From AC-32 sp963766375 (GTDB taxonomy: Bacteria; Actinomycetota; Thermoleophilia; Gaiellales; Gaiellaceae), in contig CAVXZG010000019.1 in the NCBI GenBank assembly GCA_963766375.1, positions 536,068 to 600,067 on the forward strand: 64,000 bases of DNA, written 5' to 3'. This document shows positions 34,587 to 43,540 of this stretch, one piece after another. A model generated the notes under the pieces. That model was not told the DNA's origin. It saw only the letters and a list, made by a program, of their open reading frames with translations, and did no database searches. A program made the translations under genes and the position numbers. How positions within the stretch are numbered: position 1 is the stretch's first letter; each line of letters opens with the position of its first letter.

Positions 34587-35420
34587 ATGGCAAAGCTCCG
34601 CTTTGGCCCGGCACGAGTGCCTTCGCGCGACAGCCCCGAGGAGGCGATTCGACTCCTGCGGGAGCGGAAGTTCTCGGCCTGCGAAATCGACTTCGCAGGC
34701 GGGTTCTGGATGGATTATCCGTGGGCCGAGCGTTTTGGCGCGCTCGCGCGCAAGGCGCGGATCGCGCTCTCGGTGCACGCGCCGATCGCGGGGTTCATGG
34801 GCCACCTCGAGCACGACAAGAAGTTCCGCATGGCAGTCGGGATGCTCGACCACTCCGCCGGGATCGCGGTTGCGGCGAAGGCCGAGCTCGTCGTCTTCCA
34901 CCCCGGTTTCCTGCTCGGTCGCACGCACCGTGTCACGATCACCGCCGTCTGCAAGCAGCTGGGCGAGCTCCGCGAGCGCCTCGAGGGCAAGGGCCGCGTC
35001 GTGCCGTTCGGCGTCGAGGTGATGGGCCGCGTCCGCGACTTCGGCAGCCTCGACGACGTGATCGAGATCTCTCGCCGCACCGGCTGGGTCCGCCCCGTGC
35101 TCGATTTCGCGCACCTGCATGCCACGAGCGACGGCGCCTACACAGAGGTCGAGCCGTTCGCGGAGGCCCTGGAGGCGGCAGACGGCGTGCTCGAGCCGGG
35201 CGCTCCGTTCCACATCCACTTCTCCGACATCGCCTACGCGAACCGCAACGAGACGAAGCACCTGCCCTACGGCGAAGGCACGCTCCGCGCCGACCCGCTG
35301 GCCGAGGCGCTGCGACGCTTCGACCGGCCGGCGACCGTGATCAGCGAGTCGCCCGACCTGGAGTCGACTCAGGCGATTCGGGCCGTCCTCACATCGCGTC
35401 GCCGTCTTAGCGCTTCTTAG
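34587..35420 (+). CDS. Endonuclease IV / xylose isomerase-like TIM-barrel protein
   Basis: 277 residues. The beta-barrel pattern of AP endonuclease family 2 is visible: ALSVHAPIAGFMG, ELVVFHPGFLLGRTH, FGVEVMGRV, RPVLDFAHLHA, FHIHFSDIAY and ISESPDLES. His, Glu and Asp residues that bind three zinc ions in Nfo are placed correctly. The enzyme would cut DNA at abasic sites, though sugar isomerases share the fold. ATG start with TACGAT exactly 6 bases upstream. Confidence 0.75.
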   Translation: MAKLRFGPARVPSRDSPEEAIRLLRERKFSACEIDFAGGFWMDYPWAERFGALARKARIALSVHAPIAGFMGHLEHDKKFRMAVGMLDHSAGIAVAAKAELVVFHPGFLLGRTHRVTITAVCKQLGELRERLEGKGRVVPFGVEVMGRVRDFGSLDDVIEISRRTGWVRPVLDFAHLHATSDGAYTEVEPFAEALEAADGVLEPGAPFHIHFSDIAYANRNETKHLPYGEGTLRADPLAEALRRFDRPATVISESPDLESTQAIRAVLTSRRRLSAS

Positions 35421-35475
35421 CCTTGCGGCAGCCCTTCTCGACCGCCTTGTTGCTCCCGCAGGCCGGAGTAGGGTC
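35407..35475 (-). pseudogene. Possible C-terminal remnant of a secreted-type protein
   Basis: The minus-strand frame ending at the TAA of 35407-35409 reads PTPACGSNKAVEKGCRKAKK plus Arg. This Cys-containing basic tail looks like the end of an exported protein, but no start or body exists upstream because the alpha/beta hydrolase leader begins there. Weak evidence, based only on appearance. Confidence 0.25.
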
Positions 35476-35536
35476 CCGAGTTCCCTCTGATCCAGAAAGG
35501 AGGTCAAGAGCCCCTCTTAGCCCGAAAGGAGACACC

Positions 35537-36247
35537 ATGGATGATGGTTCATCAGTGGGGACCGTCGTTCTCGTTCACGGCGGTTTCGTAGACGGCTCCG
35601 GCTGGCAGGGCGTCTACCAGAAGCTGACGGAGGACGGCTACAGCGTCAGCGTCGTCCAGAATCCAACGCTCTCACTTGCAGGCGACGCCGACGCCACCAG
35701 GCGCGTCATCGACGCGCAAAGCGAGCCCGTGATTCTCGTTGGCCACTCCTACGGCGGAGCGGTGATCACCGAGGCGGGTACCGACCCCAACGTGAAGGCG
35801 CTCGTCTACATCGCGGCCTTCATGCCGGATGCGGGCGAGTCGGTGCAGACGCTCATCGCCGACCTGCCGCCCGAGACCGGGCCGCCGATTCTGCCGCCGC
35901 AGGACGGCTTTCTGATGCTCGACCGGGCCAAGTTCCACGAGGCGTTCGCAGCGGACGTGGACGCCGACCTGGCCGAGTTCATGGCCAACTCGCAGGTCCC
36001 GTGGGGCCTCGAGGCCGCGGGCGGCACGATCAGCGAGCCCGCCTGGCGGAGCAAGCCAAGCTGGTATCTCGTCACAACCGATGACCGGATGATTCCCCCA
36101 TCGCTACAGCGCGAGATGTCGAAGCGCGCCGGTTCGACGGTTGTCGAGACCGCGGGCAGCCACTCGATTTACGTGTCACAGCCGGGCGTTGTGGCTGACC
36201 TCGTCGAGAGGGCTGCTTCCGAAGTGGGATCACCGGCGATGGCCTAG
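35537..36247 (+). CDS. Alpha/beta hydrolase
   Basis: 236 residues. Oxyanion region VVLVHGGFVDGSGW, nucleophile elbow GHSYGGAVI (catalytic Ser), the acid in VTTDDRMIP and the His in AGSHSIYVSQP. The length and LTEDGYSVSVVQNPTLSLAG match the family of small hydrolases/esterases seen in many soil bacteria. The ATG has AAAGGAGA at ideal distance, unlike most genes here, and the gene ends at a strong intrinsic terminator. Those signals suggest a transferred single-gene unit. Confidence 0.88.
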   Translation: MDDGSSVGTVVLVHGGFVDGSGWQGVYQKLTEDGYSVSVVQNPTLSLAGDADATRRVIDAQSEPVILVGHSYGGAVITEAGTDPNVKALVYIAAFMPDAGESVQTLIADLPPETGPPILPPQDGFLMLDRAKFHEAFAADVDADLAEFMANSQVPWGLEAAGGTISEPAWRSKPSWYLVTTDDRMIPPSLQREMSKRAGSTVVETAGSHSIYVSQPGVVADLVERAASEVGSPAMA

Positions 36248-36259
36248 AGCCGAGCAACC

Positions 36260-36302
36260 ACCGGCCCGCCGCCAACGAGGTCAGGCCGGCGGGCCGGTTT
36301 TT
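36260..36302 (+). terminator. Intrinsic terminator after the alpha/beta hydrolase
   Basis: ACCGGCCCGCCG at 36260-36271 and CGGCGGGCCGGT at 36287-36298 form a perfect 12-bp stem, followed by TTTTT. This is the only hairpin with a clear U tract that I found in the window. Confidence 0.85.
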
Positions 36303-36308
36303 GCATCG

Positions 36309-36665
36309 TCAGTCCTCCGCCGCCTCGGCCATCGACCGCGGCGCGGGCACGTTCTCGAAGCGGACGTTGCCTGCCGGAACCATCCAGGTCATCACCTCGG
36401 CCGCGAGCCGGCCCGCCCGCACCGCCGGGTCCTCGTTGCTGAGCCTTCGCGCCGTCTCGGGGTCGCACGTCATGATCGAGATGCCGCGCAGGCGCTCGTC
36501 GTCCTGGTCGACGAGCGGGCCACCGCCGATGAGGTAGCCGCGGTCGCGCAGATCGGCTCGGTAGGCGAGATGCCGATCCTGGAGCTCGGCCGCCTCCTCG
36601 TCCGTGAGCTCCGGTGCATCGGGCCGACGCACGAGCAGCACGAGCGTGTGCCGGTCGAACTGCAT
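36309..36665 (-). CDS. YciI-like (YCII-related) protein
   Basis: 118 residues. LVLLVRRPDAPELTDEEAAE and LQDRHLAYRADLRDRGYLIG fit the ferredoxin-like YCII fold with its conserved His near residue 33, and the second half has GISIMTCDPETARRLSNEDP and AVRAGRLAAEVMTW. Members are small enzymes of diverse or unknown function. ATG start with TAAATT 7 bases upstream. Confidence 0.75.
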   Translation of the reverse strand: MQFDRHTLVLLVRRPDAPELTDEEAAELQDRHLAYRADLRDRGYLIGGGPLVDQDDERLRGISIMTCDPETARRLSNEDPAVRAGRLAAEVMTWMVPAGNVRFENVPAPRSMAEAAED

Positions 36666-36714
36666 GCGGGCGAATTTAGCCCAGGTTCTCGGACTCGCGT
36701 CGGTCGTCGAGCGT

Positions 36715-38044
36715 CTAGCCCCTGGCGGCGTAGAGCGCCCAGCGGTCGGCGACGCCCTTGAGCGCGTGCTCGCCGCGGTCCTCGAAGACGATTCCGGAGC
36801 CGGCCACGAGGTCGCGTACCGTGCGGGTCACCAGCACCTCCCCCGGCTCGGCGAGCGCCGACACCCGGGCGCCGATATGAACGGCTATGCCCGCGACCCC
36901 GCCGTTGCGGCGGGTCAGCTCGCCGGTGTGGATGCCCGATCGCACCTCGAGGCCGGTCTGCTTGAGCGAGTCGCGCAAGCTCCAGGCACAGCGGATCCCG
37001 CGGGCCGGGCCGTCGAACGTCGCTAGCAGTCCGTCCCCGGCGGTGTTGACGAGCTCGCCGCGATGGTCGCGCAGGACCCGACCGACGATCGTCTCGAAAC
37101 GGCCGAGCAGCGCGTCCCAGCTGCGGTCGCCGATCTCGCTCACGCGCTCGGTCGAGCCGGCGACGTCCACGAAGAGCACCGTCGCCAGGAACCGGTCGAC
37201 ATCGATGTCCTCCGAGCGAGAGCCGACGACGAACTCCTCGATCGCGCCGAGGAGGTCCGCGTCGCCGATCGGCCAGTGATCGGCGCTGTCGCGCTCGAGG
37301 AGGTGTGCACCGGCGATGTGCTCGGCCAGGTAGCGCCCGTGGCCGACGCGGATGAACCAGTCGTCACGGTTGTGGACGACCAGCGTTGGCGCGGCCACCA
37401 AGGGCAAGACGTTGCGGACGTCGAGCTCGCTGATCGCACGCATCTTGGCCAGGGCCGTGCCCGGGCTCGCTGCATAGCGCTCGACCCGTCCGTACCAGTC
37501 CTTGACGCCGGGCTGCGAGGCTACAGACGGGGCCAGCACCGTCGCGAGCCTGCCCGTTCCCCAGTCTGGTCTCGATCCCTGCGAGCACGGAATCCCGCGC
37601 CTCCGGCGGCATCCCCGCCGGATAGTCATCGCTGCGCAGCAGCCGGGCGAAGCCGTTGATCAGCACAAGAGAGTCCAGGCGCTCGGGGTGTGTGGCGGCG
37701 AACAGCAGCGCGAGCTGCACGGCGTGACCGTGAGCCACGATCGTCGCGCGCTCCGAGCCGGAAGCGTCCATGACCGCGCTCACGTCCTCGAGCCAATCCT
37801 CCGCCGAGACAGCGGCGTCCACCACTCGGTCGGAGAGCCCGACGCCGCGCATGTCGAACCAGATCACACGTGCGAACCGGTTCAGGGAGCTGATGAACTC
37901 GGCTACCAACGGCTGCTCCCAGAGCGCCTCGAGGTGGCTCGCCCAGTCGAGCACGAGCACGATGTCCCGAGGCCCTTCGCCGATCACCTGGTACGCGAGG
38001 TGAACGTCGCCGCTACGCGCGTACTGCGTCCGGGGCGCGGACAT
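36715..38044 (-). CDS. Alpha/beta hydrolase fused to class III adenylate/guanylate cyclase (one extra base near 37568)
   Basis: About 442 residues after repair. The N-terminal hydrolase domain spans residues ~1-255: VIWFDMRGVGLSDR, VAHGHAVQLALL (Ser nucleophile replaced by His in G-H-G-H), and later APTLVVHNRDDWFIRVGHGR. The C-terminal cyclase domain has ATVLFVDVAGSTERV with a metal Asp and NTAGDGLLATFDGP. The two halves are in different frames because of one extra base near 37568 (repaired: ETDWGTGRLATVLAP). The hydrolase may act as a ligand-sensing domain. ATG start with TACGAA 6 bases upstream. Confidence 0.8.
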
Positions 38045-38101
38045 GTGTCGTTCGTATCACAGCCAGACCGAAAAGACAGCCTCAGACGCGGATGACGCGG
38101 A

Positions 38102-41045
38102 TCAGGCGATGCGTTCGGCGCTGCTGGCTGCGGCGAGGAGGTCCTCGCGGCGCTCGTCGAGCTCCGTAGCCTCGTCTTCCCGGCCTCGGTCGCGCAGGAA
38201 CTGAATCAGCGACTCCAGGGTCTCCACCTGGTGCATCCGGTGCTCGCTGGCCGCGATCGTCTCGTAGGCCTCCCGCAGCAGCGCCTCGGCCTCCTCGTCC
38301 AGGCCCTGCGCGGCTCGGACGAGCCCGAGCGCCATCGTCGTCGTCGAGATTGAGGTGATGTCGTGTGGGCCGACCGTCTCCCGGGCGGCGAGGGCGAAGC
38401 GCTCGGCTTCGTCGACGCGGCCCTGCACCAGCAGCAGCTCGGCGAGCCCGCGCTGACTCTCGCAGAGCGTGACGCGGTCCTCGAGCGGCGCGAGGATGCG
38501 AATCGACTCGCGGTAGAGCCGCTCCGCCTTGGCCAGGTCGCCCTTGTGCCGGGCAACCCAGGCGGAGTAGTTGAGCGTGCGGCCGAGCGTCCAGGCGGCG
38601 CCGGCCTCGGCGAGGTACTCGCGCGCCGAGTCGAGCGCCGCGTCGGCGGCGTCGAGCTCGCGCCGGTAGAGGTGGAGCTGGCCGGCGAACCGAAGCGCGC
38701 GGCCGCGGGCCTCGGCGCTGCCGCTCTCCTCGGCGAGCAGGATCGCCTGCTCGATCAGCGGCGCCGCCCGGTCGAGCTCGAGCCGCGCGAGGTAGACGCT
38801 GGCGAGCTCGTCGGCAGCCTCGCTTTCGAAATCCTTTCGCCCAGCCTGCCGCGCGAGGTAGATCGCCTCCTCCATCACGCGCTCCTCCTTGGCGAGGTCG
38901 CCGCGAGTCCAGGCGATCGTCGCCTGCGCCCGGAGCGCGCGGAAGCGGCCGGTGAGGTCGTCCGGCTCGAGGACGCCGAGTGCCTGCTCGATCATCTTCT
39001 CCGCGCCGGTCACGTCGGCGTCGCGCAGCACGGAGGCCTCGGCGAGCGTCACGAGCGCGCGGCCCTGCGTCCAGCCGTCGCCGGCCTCGGCGGCGGCCTT
39101 GCAGACCTCTTCCATCTCGCGTGAGACCGTAGGCAGGTCGCTCAGCCGGTCGGCCGCGCGTGCGGCGAGGTAACGGCGGCGGAGCGTCGGCTCGAGCTCG
39201 ACCGCGCGTACGAACAGCTGCCGCGCGGAGCGGTTCCCCTCACGTGCGAGCGCGCGCAGGCCGGCTTCCGTCAGCGCTTCGGCGGCCTCGCGCTGGAGCT
39301 CGATCGGCGCGGCGCCGTCCAGCTCGGCAAGGAGCCCCGTCGCCCGGTCGAGGTGGAACGCGCGGATCTCCAGCAGCTCCTCGCCGGCGTGCTCCTTCAG
39401 CCACTCGGCGAAGCGCGCGTGGTGCTCGGCGCGGTCGGACTTGGAAAGGCCCGAGTAAGCGACCTCGCGAATGAGGACATGCTTGAAGCGGTAGGCGGCT
39501 TCGCTGGTGATGGACGAGCGCGGCTCGTCGAGCACGAACTCGCGGCGCAGCAGATCTTCGAGCGGCGCGTCGAGCGAATCGAGCTCCGGCGAAAGGCGCA
39601 TCAGCGCGCCCTCCCAGAAGGTCCGGCCCATCACCGCCGCCCGTTGCAGCAACGCCTTCGCCTGGGGGTCGAGCCGGTCGATGCGGGCGGCGATCAAGGC
39701 CTGCAGCGTGTCGGGGATCCGGCCGATCCCTGCGGAGCCGTCCTCGGCGAGCATTCGCACGGTCTCCTCGAGGAAGAGTGGGTTGCCTTCGGTCTTGTCG
39801 AGCAGCAGGCGCCGGTCGTCCTCGCTCAGCTCGCCACCGGTCATGAGCGCGTCCACGAGCTCCTCGCTGTCGCTATCGCCGAGCGGCTCGAGCTCGATCG
39901 CGGTCGCACGCACGCGCCCGCCGCCCCAGCCGGGACGGATGTCGAGCAGTTCCGGCCGCGCCAGCGAGACCAGCAGGAGCGGCGCCTCGCGCACCCAGGT
40001 CGCGAGGTGCTCGATCAGCTCGAGCAGCGGCTCCTCTGCCCAGTGAATGTCCTCGAAGACGAGCACGAGCGGCTGCTCCTGCGCCATTCGCTGCGCCCAC
40101 TCGCGCGCGGCCCAGGCGATCTCCTGCTGGCTGCGCTCCGAGTGGACGGCCTCGAGCACGCCCGAGGCCAGGCCGAGCAGGTCGGCGACCACCTCGTCCT
40201 CGCAGGACATGCGGAGCTTCTCGATCGCGACGTCGAGCGGGTCGTCGTCGACGATCCCGGCCGCGCATTTGACCATCTCGGCCAGCGGCCAGTAGGTGAC
40301 CCCCTCGCCGTACGGGAGGCTGCGGCCGGCAAGGACGGTGGCGCCCTCCAGCGCGTCGCTGAACTCGTGCGCAAGCCGGCTCTTGCCGACACCGGGCTCG
40401 CCGTAGATCGTGAACAGGTGGGCCCGCTTGTCGCGCAGCGCGCGCTCGTACGTGTTCGCTGAGAAGCTCGAGCTCGGAGTCGCGCCCGACGAGCGGGGCC
40501 TGCTGCGCCCGCGGCTGCGCGCCGTCTCCGTTCGCGCTCAGCGCCCGCCACGCCCAGATCTGCTTGTCCAGGCCCTTGAGATCGACCGGGCCGACGTCCT
40601 CGACCTCGACCCGCCCGAGCGTGAGCCGGTGTGCGGCCGGACCGATCAACAGCTGCCCGGGCTCGCCGGCTTGCTGCAGGCGTGCGGCGAGCGTGACGGC
40701 CTCGCCGGTGGCGAAGGTCGAGTCGCTGTCGTCGGCGACGACCTCGCCGGACTCGATCCCGGCGCGAGCCTCGAGCTCGAGCTCGTCCACCGCGTCCATG
40801 ATCGCGAGCCCCGCGCGCACGGCGCGCTCAGCGTCGTCCTCGTGCGACTGTGGGATCCCGAAGGCCGCCATGACCGCGTCGCCGGCGAACTTCTCGACGA
40901 TCCCACCGTGCGTGATCACGCAATGCGAGACCCGCTCGAAGAAGGTCTGGACACGGCGACGCACGACCTCGGGATCCGCGCCCGTGACGAGGGCGGTCGA
41001 ATCGACGAGATCGACGAACAGGACCGTGGCAAGCTTGCGTTCCAT
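38102..41045 (-). CDS. Class III cyclase - AAA ATPase - TPR regulatory protein (one extra base near 40462)
   Basis: About 980 residues after repair. The N-terminal cyclase domain starts RKLATVLFVDLVDSTAL and holds VEKFAGDAVMAAFGIPQSHE. One extra base near 40462 shifts the frame inside the linker; repaired, it reads NTYERALRDKRAHLFTIYGE followed by the P-loop PGVGKSRLAHEF. Walker B region: QPLVLVFEDIHWAEEPLLEL. The C-terminal half is TPR-like helical repeats (ARQAGRKDFESEAADELASV and similar). This STAND-type design combines cyclic nucleotide production with ATP-driven switching. ATG start with TACACT 6 bases upstream. Confidence 0.82.
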
Positions 41046-41104
41046 GCCTGCAGTGTAAAACGACCGCGGGAGCCGGTTTCTTCCGCCGCCAGTAGCATCA
41101 TGCC

Positions 41105-42456
41105 GTGCTCGACCCCAAGGTTTTCAAGGCCTACGACGTGCGCGGGATCTACCCCTCGGAGCTCGACGAGGAGGGTGCCTACGCGATCGGGCGCGCGTTC
41201 GTGGAGGTCTTCGAGCCGAAGCGGATCGCGGTCGGGCACGACATGCGCGTCTCCTCACCCTCGATGACCGAGGCCGTGATCCGCGGGGCTTCCGAGGGCG
41301 GCGCGGACGTGCTCGAGCTCGGGCTCGTGGGTACCGAGATGGTCTATTTCGCGGTCGGCGAGCTCGCCCTCGACGGCGGGATTGCGGTCACCGCCTCGCA
41401 CAACCCGAAGGACTACACGGGCATGAAGATCGTCCGCAGCGGGGCGCTCCCGGTCGGCGGCGAGTCGGGGCTGCTGGAGATCCGCGACCGCGCGCTGGCC
41501 CTTTCGGACACGACCCGGGGTCAGACCCCGGGACACGGTCCAGCCGTACGACATCTGGGAGCAGTTCGTCGAACGCGTTCTCTCGTTCATCGACCCGGAG
41601 GCGATCAAGCCGCTCAAGGTCGTGGCTGACGCGGCGAACGGGATGGCCGGTGTGATGCTCCCGCCGGTGCTCGCGCGGCTGCCCAGGGTCGAGACCGTGC
41701 GCTACTACTTCGAGCCCGACGGCACCTTCCCCAACCACGAGCCGAACCCGCTGCTCCCCGAGAACCGCGAGTTCATCGTGCAGCAAGACCCTCGAAGAAC
41801 AGGCTGACTTCGGGGTGGCCTTCGACGGCGACGCCGACCGCTGCTTCTTCGTGGACGACAGCGGCGAGTTCGTCCCCGGCGACTTCGTGACGGCGCTCTT
41901 CGCCGAGCTCGTTCTCGACAAGGAGCCGGGCGCGAAGATCATCTACGACGTGCGCGCCAGTTGGGCGGTGCCCGAGACGATCGAACGCGGCGGCGGCATC
42001 CCGCTCGTGAACCGCGTCGGTCACGCGTACATCAAGCACCGCATGCGCGAGGAGCACGCGGCCTTCGGCGGCGAGGTCTCGGGCCATTACTACTTCCGCG
42101 ACTTCTCGCAGGCCGACTCCGGGGTCATTCCGTTCCTCCTCATGCTCGAGCTCCTCTCGAAGCGCGGGCAGAAGCTCTCCGAGGTCCTGCGGCCGTTCCG
42201 AGACACCTACTTCATCACCGGCGAGCTGAACACCCCGGTGCCCGACGTGGCCGCGAAGCTGCAGGAGCTGGAGGAGCGCTTCGGCCAGGAGGGCCGGGTC
42301 AGCCACCTGGACGGTGTCTCGATCGACGCCGAGGACTGGCACATGAACGTGCGGCCCTCGAACACGGAGCCCCTCTTGCGCCTGAACCTCGAGGCGCGCT
42401 CGAAGGAGCTGATGGAGCGCAAGCGCGACGAAGTCCTCCAGGTGATCCAGGGGTGA
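41105..42456 (+). CDS. Phosphomannomutase/phosphoglucomutase (two frame interruptions)
   Basis: About 450 residues. FKAYDVRGIYPSEL starts domain 1; the catalytic Ser is in GIAVTASHNPKDYTGMK, the Mg-binding loop is VAFDGDADRCFF, the sugar loop GEVSGHYYF and the phosphate loop RPSNTEPLLRLNL. The frame is broken at 41506-41537 by a palindromic insertion and near 41783 by one extra base (joins IVQ to KTLEEQADFG). The enzyme interconverts hexose 1- and 6-phosphates for cell-wall sugar nucleotides. The GTG has TAGCAT exactly 6 bases upstream. It heads an operon running to 46786. Confidence 0.85.
41506..41537. repeat. Palindromic insertion inside the phosphohexomutase gene
   Basis: CCCGGGGTCAGACCCCGGG (41514-41532) is a perfect 9-bp inverted repeat around a single A. 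It is framed by a 7-base direct repeat GGACACG (41506-41512 and 41531-41537). Removing 25 bases between the repeats restores a continuous frame reading ALSDTVQPYDIWEQF. This resembles a REP-like element with target duplication, although a 24-base in-frame insert plus one sequencing error would fit as well. Confidence 0.6.
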
Positions 42457-42912
42457 CGATCGAGCTCGGACACGTGACCGACCGCAAGCCGCCGTTCAAG
42501 TACGCGTCCTTCACGCGCGTCGGCTTCTCCGACACCGACGCCCAGGGGATCGTGTACTACGGCCGCTACCTGCCCTACTTCGACTCCGCGCGGGTCGAGT
42601 ACCACCGTCACCTCGGCCTGCTCGAGACGAGCGTGGAGCGAGCACGAGTTCGTCATGCGCGCGAACACGATCGAGTACCTCGCGCCGGCCCGCTTCGACG
42701 ACCTGATCGAAGTCTTCATCCGCGTCGCGCGAATCGGGCGCACGAGCGTGGGCTACGAGCTCGCCGCCTACAAGCACGAGGACGACGTGTTGATGGTGAC
42801 CGCGCAGCAGACCCTCGTCCTCGTCGACCTCGGGGAGCGCAGGCCTCGGGCGATCCCGGACGAGTATTGCGAAAAGATCGGCGACTTCGAAGGCGAGGAT
42901 CTGGAGCGATGA
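42453..42912 (+). CDS. Acyl-CoA thioesterase, YbgC-type hotdog fold (one extra base near 42642)
   Basis: About 152 residues after repair. The catalytic-Asp signature is VGFSDTDAQGIVYYGRYLPY, followed by FDSARVEYHRHLGLLE. One extra base near 42642 hides EHEFVMRANTIEYLAPARFD. The C-terminus has RTSVGYELAAYKHEDDVLMV. Hotdog thioesterases hydrolyse acyl- or 4-hydroxybenzoyl-type CoA esters. Its GTG overlaps the mutase stop (GTGA). Confidence 0.82.
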
Positions 42913-43388
42913 GCCACAGCGGCGCGACCGAGGCGATCGACCGGATCCTCAATGCCGGCGGCGAGGCCGACGAGGTCCTGCAAGCGGTCGTGGACGTGCT
43001 CCACGACCGCTTCGACCACTACTCCTGGATCGGGATCTACCTCGTCGAGGGCGACGAGCTCGTGCTCGGGCCCTGGAAAGGGCCTCAGGCGACCGAGCAC
43101 GTGCGGATCCCGGTCGGCCAGGGCATCTGCGGCGCGGCGGCCGCGACCGGGCAGACGGAGGTCGTGGACGACGTGAACGCCGACGAGCGCTACCTCGCCT
43201 GCTTCCCCTCGACAAGCTCTGAGATCGTCGTGCCGATCGCCTACGAAGGCCGCGTCGTCGGCGAGATCGACATCGACTCCGACCGGCCGGCCGCTTTCGG
43301 CCAGGACGACCGCGTCTTCCTCGAGCGGGTGGCGCTCCTGATCTCGCCGGCATGCTCCGGAGCGGCGTCGACTAGGATTCCCCGCTGA
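42909..43388 (+). CDS. GAF-domain protein resembling free methionine-(R)-sulfoxide reductase
   Basis: 159 residues, single GAF domain. YSWIGIYLVEGDELVLGPWK, IPVGQGICGAAAATGQTEVV, DDVNADERYLACFPSTSSEI and VVPIAYEGRVVGEIDIDSDR follow the fRMsr pattern. Of the three cysteines used by characterised fRMsr enzymes, the second (ICG) and third (LAC) are present, but the first is replaced by Ala (PQATEHVRI). It may thus be a partly active or sensory variant. The ATG overlaps the thioesterase stop, and its TGA overlaps the next start (TGATG). The last ~12 residues may be altered by a small frame error. Confidence 0.72.
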   Translation: MSHSGATEAIDRILNAGGEADEVLQAVVDVLHDRFDHYSWIGIYLVEGDELVLGPWKGPQATEHVRIPVGQGICGAAAATGQTEVVDDVNADERYLACFPSTSSEIVVPIAYEGRVVGEIDIDSDRPAAFGQDDRVFLERVALLISPACSGAASTRIPR

Positions 43389-43540
43389 TGGCCCCGCTTT
43401 CCTATCTCGACCCCGGCTCCGGCAGCATGCTGCTCCAGATCATCCTGGGCGGCGTGGCCGCCATCGGAGTCACGGCCAAGCTCACCTGGCGACGCCTGCT
43501 GCATACCCTGCGAATCCGCAGGGATGACGACCAGAACTAG
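43388..43540 (+). CDS. Small membrane protein with YLDPGSGS motif
   Basis: 50 residues: MAPLSYLDPGSGSMLLQIIL, then a Gly/Ala-rich helix (GGVAAIGVTAKL) and a basic tail (RRLLHTLRIRRDDD). Proteins of this size with the YLDPGSGS start occur widely beside surface-polymer methyltransferase and phosphatase genes. The ATG shares a base with the preceding stop (TGATG), and a TAGGAT lies 9 bases upstream. It overlaps the next gene by 17 bases. Function unknown. Confidence 0.7.
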   Translation: MAPLSYLDPGSGSMLLQIILGGVAAIGVTAKLTWRRLLHTLRIRRDDDQN

